Assembly: GCA_003996215.1 (NCBI GenBank)
Contig: QJPP01007246.1
Coordinates: forward strand, 1-64,000
DNA length: 64,000 nucleotides
Direction: 5' to 3'
DNA from: Jaltomata sinuosa
Taxonomy: Eukaryota; Streptophyta; Magnoliopsida; Solanales; Solanaceae
Of the stretch, positions 1-11,217 are shown piece after piece. The notes beneath the pieces are model-generated. The model was not told the DNA's origin and did not search any database. It saw only the letters and a program-made list of their open reading frames with translations. Within the stretch, counting starts at the first letter, position 1. Each line of letters opens with the position of its first letter. The position numbers and the translations under genes are program-made.

Positions 1-1732
1 AACCATTTCCAAATCATTTCCATCAAAAACGGGCCCCCCGGCCATGCAAGGTTTAGAAAACAGTGCCAGTAGGCCCGAAGCTAAAACCACAGTAAAACAC
101 GGATAAAACCTCTTTATATGCATGGAAATGGTATGATCACACACAATAGCTGCCTCGCAGCTCACAATCAACCTATCGACCCTGCATAGGCCCACAGCTA
201 CTCAGCAAGCATAACCAGCCTAGAAGGATAATTCTATGCCCGGGACTCGCGGACATTCCCAAAATCCCACCTTCTATGTTCCAGAGTCAACAAGGCCTCA
301 CAGGACCACAAGGGTAAATAAAATATATCGGCAAATACTACAAGCAACGGAGGAACAAAAGTAGGCGGATATGAATAAAGCGGTCGAGGTCTGTGGTACC
401 AACCTAATAAACCAACCCAAGGATGCCCATTAATACAATTTTATCCTATATATGCGGAGTCTAGAGAAAATAAACTGTAACCTACCTGTCGTCCGATGAC
501 AAGCTTGAACCTCTCCGAAAAATCCCCTACACGAAATCAAACTCGAACTCGGGCTTGAATAACTCGACGTAGATAATTGATTTAAACACAAAATTATGTA
601 AATCATGGGATAAGATGCTAACCCACCCACCTGAAAACTATTATACATATATGCAGCACTCATAACATCTTCAAATGGTAGAGAAGTGAAGAATAACTAA
701 TTAAGAGGTTGTTTTGGCAAAAGGAATTATAAATTCTTTCAAGGCTATTGGATAATTACTAACTAATGTATCAATAAGTGGCAGCCACACCTTGATTTTG
801 AAGATTGCTGTACACATTCCTCCACTTCCACGTGGAGTGGAGGTGACCCTATTAAAATATTCTTATCCCATTATTTATATATTCAGGTATTGCATAAATT
901 CGTGGTATAATAAATATAATTTTTGAATATACCATAATTAACAGAAAATCATTTCAAATAAAACCTACTATATTATAATAATAATTTTCAAAATAACTAA
1001 ATTTACTATCTCCTTTAAAATATTACAATGCATAAAAACCTTATAAAATAAATACATATACAATTATATCGTAACAAAATATTTTTCATAAATCTTTAAA
1101 ATATTTTGAAAAGGCAATAATAATATAATTTTTACTAAATTCAACTTTTAAATTAAATATTTTTAAGTACACGCGCGATGCTAATAAAATTCTTAAGCTT
1201 AGGCTCGTAATTCAACAACGCACAATTTTTATACTCAAGAATTCTCTCGGGATCCTCCCTTATGTTTTATCACTGTTTCGAAACTGAAATGACATTTTAA
1301 AACGTGAAGTTGAGGCTTAAATCGAGTTTAACCCGACCCGGTTCGCGACCCGGTTCGCAACCCGTTTTCTGCCAGACAGTCCGCGGTAAAACAGTCATAA
1401 CTCTTAACTCCGAGATCAGTTGGACGTGAGGTTTTGTGCGTTGGAAACTAGACTCGTAGACCTTCGATTTGATATTTTGGGGGACTTCTAACTCTTTATA
1501 TGTTGAGAGAAAAGCCCTGAGACATTTTACCCAAAGTTCAGGAAATTTGTTAAAGATCTTACGGTTACTTTTGCCGACTTGCTTGGCTTCAAAACTTATC
1601 ATGCGGCCAAACAAATGGACCCGACACCAAAATACCGGTCCCGACAAGCCTTAAATGACTAGGGTCCTCTACAACAAGCTCTAACGGCACAAGGAAAATG
1701 TGTATGTGGAAATGACCGGAAGGGTCATTACA
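1..1732 (-). mobile_element. Chromovirus-type LTR fragment, minus strand, cut by window edge
   Basis: Read on the minus strand, the LTR begins at 1732 with TGTAATGACCCTTCCGG and runs off the left end of the window. It is collinear with the 3.6-kb LTR at 31901-35497: the same start, the 'ccaagtcatttatggcttgctgggacc'-type stretch near 1640-1670, and the same 3' half at 1-520 (matching about 33430-33960). Between about 660 and 1220 it is AT-rich and diverged. A short CpG-rich word block lies at 1330-1372 with a TATA-like box beyond it. No internal region is visible. It abuts the Athila-type LTR at 1733, which lacks its first two dozen bases there, so one element probably inserted into or truncated the other. 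Confidence 0.75.
1226..1233 (-). promoter_or_regulatory. TATA-like box in the minus-strand LTR
   Basis: On the minus strand this reads TATAAAAA, within GAGTATAAAAATTG. It lies about 100 bp downstream of the CGGGTTCGCG word block (1330-1372), the same order as in the other LTRs of the window. Promoter function is inferred from position only. Confidence 0.4.
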
Positions 1733-3189
1733 TTTCGACGCTTAAAACATAGAATTTTTGGGAGTTCTTGAGTATATTTTGTTGGATTTAATGTTGTTTG
1801 TTAAGTGTGCAGGGACAAAGTATGAATTAGAGAAAAATGCCAAAAAGTTGTAGTATCTGAGCAAAAGTGAAGCCACCACGGGCATCACACCCACGACGGC
1901 CCGTGGGGTAGACCGTTGATCTGAGCCAGTAGGATTTGCCAAGGCAAAGGAGCCCGACGGGCTGGAATGACGCCCGTGGAAACCACGATGGGACGTCACC
2001 TTGCCCGTCGATATGCTCCAGGGAGATATGCGAAAGGCCAAGGAAGGGCGATGGGCGCCACGACGACCGTGACAAACTTGACGTCCCATAGCGGTTGTCC
2101 GTGGAAACAAGGTAGGGGAGTTGAAAAAATGACCAAGGCAGGCGATGTGAGACAATGATGGGCGTTGCAGTTGCGATGTCCCATCGCTCCCACCCGTGAG
2201 ATCGTGGCAGTGGAATTTCCTGAAGAAGTGAAAAAGGCCGACGGGCACCCACGATGCCCGTCGCCTCAGCTATGGCCCGTGAGGTGACCCGTCAGATCTG
2301 CCGCGTCCAGATATTCCCAATTTTATTAGGATTTGGCCTCTTTGTCTATAAATACTTTCCCTTAGGTTTTATTTTTGGGGGTTACACATACGGTTACACA
2401 TTGTTCACGAATTATTACTCGATACTATTGGATATTTTCTACATTATTTTGGTGTTGATTTTGAACACTAGTTCTTGGTAATTTGAAGTGTTCGTGATAT
2501 TTTTCTTCAAGATTCTGGATTTCTTTATTCTTACTTGTAAGTATTCATTGATGATTGCAAAAACAAACATTAATTGTATACTTATGAACATGAGTAGCTA
2601 AATCCACAACTAGGGTTGTGGGAACCATGAAGGATTAACGAAGTAGGCAAAGTACTAGGTAATTCTAGGGCGATATTTTTGCATGTATTGTTCTTCCCTT
2701 CGTATTGATTGCTTTCTAGTGGTGTACAACGTTAGAAATGCCTTATCCTTACTTGCTGGACCAAGGAGGTAACGGATGGGAAAAGGGTCATTCAACAACG
2801 AAGATTTGAGGCTACCAACCCTCATCTAATGGCTTGACCTTATCCGGGAATAACTAATCTGGGATCAAAGGTAAGGGTTAGTAAAGCGACACCCGTGGTC
2901 GGACCAAGGCGTGTGGTGAAATTCACCTAGTTACCGGACCAAGGAATTAGGGGAACTTAACTTACCGATTCTGCATGCTAAGTATCAAACTAGTTTACCA
3001 AGTACAAAAGCCTTACTAAGTTATGAGTTCATGGAGAACACTACCCTAGTCACTTCTCTTATTGATAACAACTCTTGAAATCAGCGACTGCTATTTGTTT
3101 ACGTTCGATTTATAATCATTACTTCTTACTTTAAAACCCCCCCTTGCAGGAAATAACTGACTAAAAGACTGAGTAAACACTAATCGGCC
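1733..3189 (+). repeat. 5' LTR of the Athila-type element, both ends truncated
   Basis: Collinear with 7250-8608 and with the reverse complement of 14590-16027. It begins at TTTCGACGCTTAAAACATAG, so about 20 terminal bases present in the 3' copy (from TGATGTGCCAGG) are absent. It stops after 'gagtaaacactaatcg', so about 115 terminal bases are absent. Its GACGGGC word block (1868-2300) is about 100 bp longer than in the 3' copy, which has lost the stretch matching 2116-2217. Confidence 0.85.
2347..2354 (+). promoter_or_regulatory. TATA box of the Athila-type 5' LTR
   Basis: TATAAATA in the context TCTTTGTCTATAAATACTTT, found at the same place in all three copies of this LTR (7771-7778 and, on the minus strand, 15407-15414), about 50 bp downstream of the GACGGGC word block. 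It is the most convincing core promoter element in the window. Confidence 0.6.
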
Positions 3190-3292
3190 CTCCCACGCCC
3201 GTGGGAGGGTGGCTTTTCTGTAAAAAGTTTTCTAAGTATGAAATTTTCTGGGTTTGCATATTTGGCCCCAATTTCTAATGGTTGTTTCCCAC

Positions 3293-3294
3293 AG
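3293..3294 (+). promoter_or_regulatory. Probable splice acceptor before the post-pol ORF
   Basis: A pyrimidine-rich stretch ending TTTCCCACAG lies 7 bp before the ATG at 3302. In Athila-type elements the ORF after pol is thought to be made from a spliced subgenomic RNA, so an acceptor here would fit. No matching donor can be shown because the upstream part of the element is deleted. Confidence 0.4.
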
Positions 3295-3301
3295 GTACTA
3301 A

Positions 3302-5584
3302 ATGGCTCCAAAACCACCACTAAGGTAAGAGGGGCCCTGAAAAGCAAAAGATGCCTCCGTACCATCTCGGCTAAAGGATCAGCCAATTGATTCTGAAGTC
3401 GAGAAGAGCGATATGGACAACACCCCCCTCGTCCGGACTGTTAGAAGAAAACTGGTTGTGTTTTCCTCTCACTCTGAAGAGGAGAAAGTCAACCCACCTG
3501 CAGACTCACAAGGCTCATTCTTCGGCTCGTCCGAGTCAAGTACCGAGAGTAAACAGGCACCCACTGGGAAAGAATTGGCTACTCAGGTCTCAAGTGGCAC
3601 AACAGAAGAGTCCGGAGATGAAGAAGGCTTAGAGCATGGTTCTGAAAAAGATGAAAGCAGAGGGGCAGACTCCGACACAGAGACGACCTCACCGGAGCGG
3701 AGCACTCCTTCACCATCTGGTCCTGGAGCTGCAATAGAACGTGCTCGAGAAATAGTGATATGGGGTATTGAAGGGTCGAAGGCCATATTTGATTATGGCC
3801 TTGAAGTGACCAAAAGAGGGCATCTACGGAGACCTATTGTGGAAGAATGGAAGATCGATCCATTCAAACTGAAGGACTTCCCCAAACTTGATTCCTACTT
3901 CTGCCATTACAGATTGGGATGGACTTGCAAGCCCTTCCCATATTACCAGCCGACTCTCGTAAGAGAGTTTTATGCGAACTATCAGGCTATACAGAAAGGG
4001 TTGTGCAAAAATGGGCAGAAGATCACAGAATTGCCCGCTCTTAAGAGCGTCTCGGTGAGGGATGTCCCGGTCAACATCTCGGCCAAAACTATTAACAGAT
4101 TCTTATTTGGGCCAGGGTATGAGGCACCCACAGACCTTGTTGACTATGAGTACCGGGTAAAGCATGAAGAGAAAAGAACAAAATGGTTGGCTAAGCGCCT
4201 AACTACTATCAGGGCACCACAATGGATCAACCAAGACAAGCCCGTGATTCAAAAGGCCTTTTTATCTTTTGAGGCAAAATTTTGGTGTGCACTAGTGCAA
4301 CTCTGACTGTTGTCGACAGGTGTCGACAATCAGCTGAACCTGGAATGGGCCATCCTAGTGGACTCTCTCATGTCCAAGTATAACTTGAATTTTGGGTAGA
4401 TCATAGAGGAGAAGATTAGGGACAGAGTTACCAAGATCAGCTCCTCATATCCATTCCCTTGTTTGATCACCGAACTATGTTAGGAGGCCCAAGTCCCAAA
4501 ATATACAGGAGTAGATCGCGTGGTCAGAGCTGCAAGGACCCACCATCTAGAGAGGTCCAAAGATATGACGTGTGTGCTTGGTTTGACTGGCACTGATGAG
4601 CATTTGGCTCTTACTCTTAAGGCTCATGCCCCGACACCAGATGTGATAGCATCCCCTACGACTAGACCTACCCCACAGGGTAGTTAGTCCGAGTAGAATA
4701 TCGCGGGTCTATCCACCTTGGCAGCTGAGCCACGCTCCTCCGTAGCACCTCTAGATGAGAGATCTGAGTCTATTTATGCCTTCTACCCAGCTAACTTCGC
4801 GAACACCGTCCAAAGGACCCTTGAACTGAGAAAGTAAATGAATGCGTCTGCACTACAGTTTCAGCCGATTGTGAATGCCTCCATTCAAAGGGCCATAGCA
4901 CCGTTCGTAAATGTGGATGCCCAGATATATACGTTGGAGGACATGGTAGATGAGCGATTAAAGGAGATGGGTGTGCTAGAGTTGTCCTGCATGAAAAAGG
5001 AGATATCAGAGCTGAAGGTCAAAGTCTACAGGTTGAAGAACCCTCCTCCTACCCAAGCCAGAGCATCAATAGTCTTTCCACAGGTCACAGAGGAGCTCAC
5101 ACTTAATCTATGGGAGTTTGTAGATCCCGAACTCCGTATGGCACATCTGGACTCGACGGCAGAGAAGGAGCCCGAGAAAGTCGATGAACCAATTCCCGAT
5201 CCTGCTACACGTAAGAGAAAATGAAAGAGCAAGGATAAGCAGGTTCAGAGTGAAGATGCCCCACTTAGCCTGAGATCTCAGAAGAAGAAAACGGAAAGAG
5301 CAGAGAAAAGGGAAAGAAAAGAGCTGCAAGAAGTAGCAAAAGTGTCCTTGGCAGAGCACCAGATTGAGCTAGATGGTGTTGGCCAAGGCGGGTCAGCGAG
5401 TGGTGTTGTTTGCCAAGATGATGTACCTTCTTTAGACCCCAGTGTGGGAGAGGTTGTTGGAGAAGCTTCTAGGGCAGCTGTTACAATTGGTGAGAGGTCT
5501 GCAGAGGCAGCCTCTATTGAAGAAAGCACTATGGGCACCATTCCTGAGGGCCCAATAGATGTGACACCCGGTACCGGCGCTTAG
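3302..5584 (+). pseudogene. Degraded post-pol ORF with plant-transposon-protein-like domain
   Basis: A single reading frame of about 760 codons runs from ATG 3302 to TAG 5582 without a frameshift but with nine in-frame stops: 3326, 3338, 4304, 4397, 4481, 4685, 4694, 4835 and 5222. The longest open part (3413-4306) has an acidic Ser/Glu-rich N-terminus and then a globular stretch (LVREFYANYQAI, then INRFLFGPGYEAP) that I recognise as like the 'putative plant transposon protein' domain common in Solanaceae retroelements. The later part has a predicted coiled coil (about 4930-5040) and Lys/Arg-rich clusters near 5205-5330. Its place after pol is where Athila elements carry an env-like or unknown ORF. 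Its function is unknown, and I see no clear transmembrane segment. Confidence 0.7.
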
Positions 5585-7215
5585 GCGCTATAAATATGTT
5601 CCCCCGCTGGTTGTTTTGTATTTTTGTGCATTGAGGGCAATGCCCATTTCTTTTTAGTAGGGTGGGGGCAGTACTGGGTGAGTATGTTTTTGATGGGTTT
5701 TTGGAGAAGTCTGAGTAGCCAAGAGACCCGGGTCATGCCGCTATGGTAAATCAGGCGCTGCATAGAAGGCAACCCATGAGGGTATTCACAAGGTACTCGA
5801 GTCCTTAGGGTTTTCTTTCTTGTGTTATTTACCTAAGGATTTTTATTTCTATTGAACCAGCACGTTTAGTATAGGTTGTATATAGTAATAGAAGAAAAGG
5901 AACTTATTGCAGTCTATGAGGTGATTTTGAAATGGAATTTGAATTGAAAAATGCAGACCCCTCCAAAAATTTTGTGTGACATAACAGTATCTGGTTTTGA
6001 TAGACTAACCATTGTGGATCCTTGCATGACATTGTGTTGATCGATCTAATGATTGGCTTAAGCTAGAGTATGAACCTAATAGGTAGCATGTGATTGTCGA
6101 CTCTGTGCCATGTGTTTGTGAGCTTAATTTGTTTGGTTCTTGCTTTGTATGCCAATCTAGAACTTGCCCGGTTAGTCTTGCCTAGGTTGTAGGATGGTTG
6201 GTTAGGAAAGGATCATATGCCATTTTTTTGAAATAGTCCACTTTATCTCAAAAGACCGACCAAATGATGTGAATACCTTTTGATCCCTAATTTTGACCTT
6301 TTTTTATTGTTTAGCCTAATCACCTTCCCTGTTTCTTGTTATGAACCTTTAGTTTGACCCTGGTCCCTCTTCGGACATTATGTACCTCAACTCAGGCAAA
6401 TCGCCTAAGTTGAGGGAGGCTACTGTAGAGGTGAGTAAGAAGTGTGGGTATGAATAGAAGAGGTTAGAAATAAAAAGGAGAGATAATGGGTGCAACGGCT
6501 ATGTTAAAGAAAAGAAAAAGAAAAAGAGAAGAGAAAAGCAAAGAAAAAGAAAAGAAAAAGAAAAGAAAAAGAAAACCAATAGTTGAGTTTGAAACAAAAG
6601 CCGCACCTGTCACTTGTTGAAAAAGAAGCAATAAAAAGGGAGAAAAAGGGGAGGAAAAGAGTAGAATTAGTCTGATGAGTGGAAGAAAGATAGCGTAGTG
6701 TTAAGGAGGGATTAGTCAGTATTTCCTATATCTACCATACCCATCCCCGAGCCTACACTATAAGACGAGAAAGTCCTATAGTGATCTTAACCCAATTGTT
6801 CAAAAACTGAGGCATAGAAAATAAGGGCAAGCCTATGGTATTGTGTGCGCATTGCTTGAATATCTTTGTGAGTGTGAGTGTTTAGTTCAGTCCCTGAAAT
6901 ATAACTGTGTTACTGTGCGAGTAGGACTTCTTTGTGGTGAGGTCACTAGAGCGACTTTGACTGCTTTACTGTTAGTGTAAATCTCATATGTGCATGCTAG
7001 GTCGTCTATTGATAATGCAATGTCATCCTTGGATCCCCTTGTGTTGTATTGATGAATGGAACCTATGCACTGGTTTTGTACTGAAAAAAGAGGGGGGTAC
7101 TTGTTGTGTATTGAACTGCTAAACCATATGACTGCCGTAGTTCCTGGTTTTCTTTTGCTAAAGCGTCGTTTAGTTTTGTTTTTAGTCTGTTGCTTGAGGA
7201 CAAACAAAGATTCTA
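5585..7215 (+). other. Non-coding 3' internal region of the Athila-type element
   Basis: No supported gene. It includes a copy of the GGCAACCCATG motif (near 5768) typical of post-pol sequence, a purine tract at 6506-6576, and a last 700 bp that recurs in reverse orientation at 16049-16768. Confidence 0.6.
6506..6576 (+). repeat. Homopurine (AAAGA)n tract
   Basis: About 70 bp of almost pure A/G in AAAGA/AAAAG units. The reverse-oriented relative at 16690-16760 has a matching pyrimidine tract, so it is a family feature. Mirror-symmetric purine tracts can form triplex DNA in principle. Confidence 0.8.
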
Positions 7216-7228
7216 AGTTGAGCGTGTT
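7216..7228 (+). promoter_or_regulatory. Polypurine tract before the Athila-type 3' LTR
   Basis: AAGTTGAGCGTGT directly precedes the LTR start TGATGTGCC. The minus-strand relative has AAGTTGAGGGTGT in the same place (16049-16061). This is the expected plus-strand primer site for reverse transcription, slightly degraded here. Confidence 0.6.
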
Positions 7229-8721
7229 GATGTGCCAGGATTTGACGACACTTTCGACGCTTAAAACATAGAATTTTTGGCAGTTCTTGAGTATATTTGG
7301 TTGGATTTAATGTTGTTTGTTAAGTGTGCAGGGACAAAGTATGAATTAGAGAAAAATGCCAAAAAGTTGCAGTATCTGGGCAAAAAAGAAGCCACCACGG
7401 GAGTCACACCCACGACGGCCCGTGGGGCAGACTGTTGATCTGACCCAGTAGGATTTTCCAAGGAAAAGGAGACCGACGGGCTGGCATGACGCCCGTTGAA
7501 ACCACGACTAGATGTTACCTTGCCCGTCAATATGCTCCAGTGAGATGTGCAAAAGGCCAAGGAAGGGCGATGGGCGCCACGACGCCCGTGATAAGCTCCA
7601 CGTCCCGTAGCGGTTGCTCATGGAAACAAGGTAGGGGAGTTTCCTGAAGAAGTAAAGAAGGCCGACGGGCACCCACGACACCCGTCGCCTCAGCGACGGC
7701 CCATGAGGTGACCCGTCGGATCTTCCGCGTCCAGCTATTCCCAGTTTTATTAGGATTTGGACTCTTTGTCTATAAATACTTTCCCTTAAGTTTTATTTTT
7801 GGGGGTTACACATACTGTTACACATTGTTCACGAATTATTACTCGATACTTTTGGATATTTTCTACATTATTTTGGTATTGATTTCAAATAATAGTTCAT
7901 GGTAATTTGAAGTGTTCGTGATATTGTTCTTCAAGATTCCGGATTTCTTTATTCTTACTTGTAAGTATTCATTGATGATTGCAAAAACAAACATTAATTG
8001 TGTACTTATGAACATGAGTTGCTAAATCCACAACTAGGGTTATGGGAACCATGAAGGATTAACGAAGTAGGCAAAGTACTAGGTAATTATAGGGGGATAT
8101 TTATGCATGTATTGTTCTTCCCTTCGTATTGATTGCTTTCTAGCGGTGTACAACGTTAGAACTTACCTTATCCTTACTTGCCGGACCAAGAAGGTAACGG
8201 ATGGGAAAAGGGTCATTCAACAACGGAGATTTAAGGCTACCAATGCTCATCTAATGGCTTGACCTTGTCTGGGAATAGCCAATCTGGGATCCAAGGTAAG
8301 GGTTAGTAAAGTAACACCCGCGGCCGGACCAAGGCGTGTGGTGAAATTCACCTAGTTGTCGGACCAAGGAATTAGGGGAACTTAACTTACCGATTCTGCA
8401 TGCTAAGTATCAAACTAGTTTACCAAGTACAAAAGCTTTACTAAGTTATGAGTTCATGGGGAATACTGCCCTAGTCACTTCTCTTATTGATAACAACTCT
8501 TGAAATCATCGACTGTTATTTGTTTATGTTCGATTTATAATCATTACTTCTTACTTTAAAAACCCCCTTTGCGGGAAATAACTGACTAAAAGACTGAGTA
8601 AACACTAATCGACCCTAGTCCTTCCATATTCCCTGTGGGATCGACCCCAACCTTTAGTTGGGTTCTATATTTGAACAGCGACCGCTTGCGCTTCTTTTAG
8701 AGGTGTAATTTTGGCGCATCA
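7229..8721 (+). repeat. 3' LTR of the Athila-type element
   Basis: 1493 bp from TGATGTGCCAGG to GGCGCATCA, with the TG...CA ends of an LTR. The word block is at 7388-7725, the TATA box at 7771, and a typical LTR end ('gtgggatcgaccccaacc', then 'ttttggcgcatca') follows. Compared with the 5' copy it has lost about 100 bp inside the word block. It ends exactly where minus-strand Athila sequence begins at 8722, so this element probably inserted into the other one in opposite orientation. Confidence 0.9.
7771..7778 (+). promoter_or_regulatory. TATA box of the Athila-type 3' LTR
   Basis: TATAAATA at the same LTR position as 2347-2354, downstream of the GACGGGC block. Confidence 0.55.
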
Positions 8722-8914
8722 AATTTTGAAACAATAAGGTCAAAGCACTATAGACGTGGGGAAAGATAAAAAAACAAAACCGTGTTGGGTCGGGTCCCAA
8801 AAAAAAATTCTAAAATTATTGAACCTTCATTTGACCGACCCAGACGATGGGCCACGCGACGCCCGTCGGACGTACTATGACCCATCGAGGGTACTTACCT
8901 TGGAGCTTCCCCAC

Positions 8915-9247
8915 GCCCATCCTCACGCCCATCGAAGCAGCAATGGCCCATCACGCGGGACGTGGGAATGTGGCAGGGCCCTCATTTTCCACACTTAGAA
9001 AAGTTTTCTCTTCTTGAGAGGCTTCACGTCCAACCCCACGCCCGTCGGACCCCCGATGGCCCATCACGCAGGACGTGGGAATGAAACAGACAATCCCTTT
9101 TCCACACTTAGAAAATTTTCTTTTCTTAAAGAGGGGTTTCACGCCCATTCCGATTCTCGTCGGGGATGCGACATCCCATCATGTGGGATGTGGGAATGAG
9201 GCAGACCACATCATTTCAACACTTAAGAAAATTTTCTGGTGGGATCC
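8915..9247 (-). repeat. Tandem repeat of about 115 bp in the post-pol region, three copies
   Basis: Three imperfect copies start near 8915, 9035 and 9145. Each contains CACGCCCxTC, then a GATGGCCCATCACG-type palindrome, GGACGTGGGAATG, and TTCCACACTTAGAAAATTTTC. The GACGGGC words are the same as in this family's LTR although this is internal sequence. A remnant of the same unit starts the internal region of the plus-strand element (about 3187-3260). Confidence 0.75.
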
Positions 9248-9316
9248 CCTTTTTTCCTGTAATTTCAGCCCTTGTTTTCATCTTTCTTCCTCCTGCAAAA
9301 CGAACACACATTAATC

Positions 9317-9495
9317 CATGGGTTGCCTCCCATGCAGGCTTGACTTAACGTCGCAGCATGACACAAGTGTTTTGGTTACTCAGACTTCACCAAAAGACTC
9401 TACAACCACTAAAGCAAAAGTAACGTAAAGTAAAATACAACTTCATGGGTTGCCGCCCATGCAGCGCTTGATTTAACGTCGCGGCACGACGCAGG
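9317..9495 (-). repeat. Duplicated post-pol motif
   Basis: Two copies of GGGTTGCC-CCCATGCAG followed by GCTTGA-TTAACGTCGC, at 9320-9363 and 9447-9490, about 127 bp apart. On the minus strand this is the 'gcgacgttaaatcaagcgctgcatgggcggcaaccca' type sequence that follows the integrase ORF in Athila/Tat-like elements. Single relatives occur at 5760-5780 and 30318-30352. Confidence 0.6.
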
Positions 9496-9507
9496 CTGCT
9501 TGACTAC

Positions 9508-11217
9508 TCATACTTCATCAAGCTCCTTGGGTGGGATGAACTCATCAATGCTCCATGCCTCAATCATTTTGATCTCCTCCGCTATGCTGAAATAAGCTTT
9601 GATCCGCTGCCCGTTTTCCTTGAACCTTTTTCCCTCATGGTTTTCAAGTTCAATAGCCCTATGAGGAAAAACTTGCACCACCTTGAAGGGTCCAATCCAC
9701 TTGGACTTCAACTTGCCAGGAAATAGGCGAAGTCTGGTGTTGAAAGCAGGACCAAGTCACCCGGTTGGAAATCTCTCTTCTCTATTTTTCGGTCATGATA
9801 CAGCTTCATCCTTTTCTTGTATAGAGCTGAACTTTCATATGCATTCAGGCAGAACTTGTCCAATTCATTCAACTTCCCTAGCCGCTACAATGATGCCTCA
9901 TACCAATCTAAATTTATCTTCTTCAACGCCCATATGGACTTATGCTCTAGCTCAACCGAAAGGTGACACACCTTACCAAACACAAGCTGATATGGTGACA
10001 TGCCTATAGGAGTCTTGTATGTAGTCTGGTACGCTCACAAAGCATCATTCAGCTTCCGCGACTAATCCTTTCTATTTGCATTAACAGTCTTGGATAGGAT
10101 TGCCTTGATCTCTCTGTTGGAAACTTCCACTTGCCCACTCGTCTGAGGATGATAAGGGGTTGCAACCCTGTATTTCACTCCATATTTTTCAAGCAACGCA
10201 TGAAACAACTTGTTGCAAAAGTGAGAGCCTCCATCACTAATAATGGCCCTTGGCGTCCCGTACCTGGAGAAGATGTTCTTTTTCAAGAATGCTGTGACAT
10301 ATTTACCTTTATTACTGGGAAGCGCAACCGCCTTCACCCACTTAGATACGTAGTCTACAGCCACTAATATGTACCGATTCCCATCGTACAACACAAATGG
10401 ACTCATGAAGTCTATACCCCAAACGTCAAACAGCTCAATCACAAGGATTGGATTCATAGGGAGCTCATGCCTCCTTGAGATACCTCCTTCCCTCTGACAT
10501 CTGCTGCAAGCCTTAGCAAATTCATGGGCATCTTTATGGACAGTCGGCCAATAATAGTCGTATTGCAAGATCTTATGCGCCATCCGAATACCACTATGAT
10601 GACCCCCAACAGGGGATGAATAGAACGCTTCCAGTATCTCCATCATCTCAGCTTCAGGCACACATCTCTGGATCACAACATCAGCACATACACGAAACAA
10701 GAATGGCTCTTCCCAGAAGTACTTCTTCACATTGGACATGAACTTTCTTCTTTTGTGAACTGATAAATCATCAGGCACTAAATCTCTTTCCAAATAGTTG
10801 GCAATGTCCGCAAACCATGGGATCAAATCTTGAGAAGCAGCCAATACTTGTTCTTCAGGAAACCAGTCATCAATCTCTTGCTCATCATTCAACTTCAACA
10901 TAGCCTCTTCTTCCAGCCTAGACAAATGGTCTGCCACTTGATTCTCTATATCCTTTCGGCCTTTGACTTCAAAATCAAACTCTTGTAGTAACAACACCCA
11001 TCTGATCAGTCTTGGTTTCGCATCCTTCTTCACCAGGAGATAACGAAGAGCTGCATGGTCAGTGTGCACCACCACCTTGGTGCCAATCAAATAAGATATG
11101 AACCTTTCAAACGCAAAGACCACAACAAGCAGCTCCTGTTCAATCATAGTATAATTCTTTTGAGCGGGGTTAAGTTCTTTGCTAGTATATAGGATGGAGG
11201 ATCTTTTCATGTTTTTG
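9508..11217 (-). pseudogene. Athila-type pol: RNase H and integrase
   Basis: The longest intact stretch of coding retroelement sequence in the window is 11210-10062 (382 codons). Its N-terminal part is RNase H (YTSKELNPAQKNYTMIEQEL, then VVVHTDHAALRYL and VADHLSRL). Integrase follows with the zinc-binding His/Cys pairs (HHSGIRMAHKIL, then CSRCQREGG) and the D,D-35-E triad visible as WGIDFMSP, ISDGGSHF and GQVEVSNRE. After a stop at 10062 the integrase C-terminus continues in pieces (about 9990-9750), ending with 9711-9508 (KSKWIGPFKVVQVFPHRAIE). Stops and at least one frameshift lie between 10062 and 9711. There is no chromodomain, as expected for Athila. The protein would have integrated cDNA; this copy is broken. 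Confidence 0.85.

Larger units (their letters stand above)
1733..8721 (+). mobile_element. Athila-type LTR retrotransposon, gag-pol deleted
   Basis: Two direct LTR copies (1733-3189 and 7229-8721) flank an internal region holding only the part that follows pol in Athila-type elements: a long degraded ORF (3302-5584), a non-coding tail and a polypurine tract. The end of the 5' LTR, the primer site, gag and pol are missing. The deletion joins LTR sequence at about 3187 directly to sequence resembling the post-pol repeats of the minus-strand element at 8915-9247 (shared TTTTCTAAGTxTGxAA motif). It cannot be autonomous. Placement in Athila rests on LTR identity with the element at 8722-16768, whose pol and tRNA-Asp primer site are visible. 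Confidence 0.8.

Noticed and set aside
1297..1647. Minus-strand open frame of 116 codons at the left edge
   Set aside because: It lies wholly in LTR sequence with no homologous frame in the related LTRs.
8915..9247. CRISPR-like array (repeat with spacers)
   Set aside because: Units are imperfect, about 115 bp and tandem, with no constant short repeat or unique spacers, inside a plant retrotransposon.
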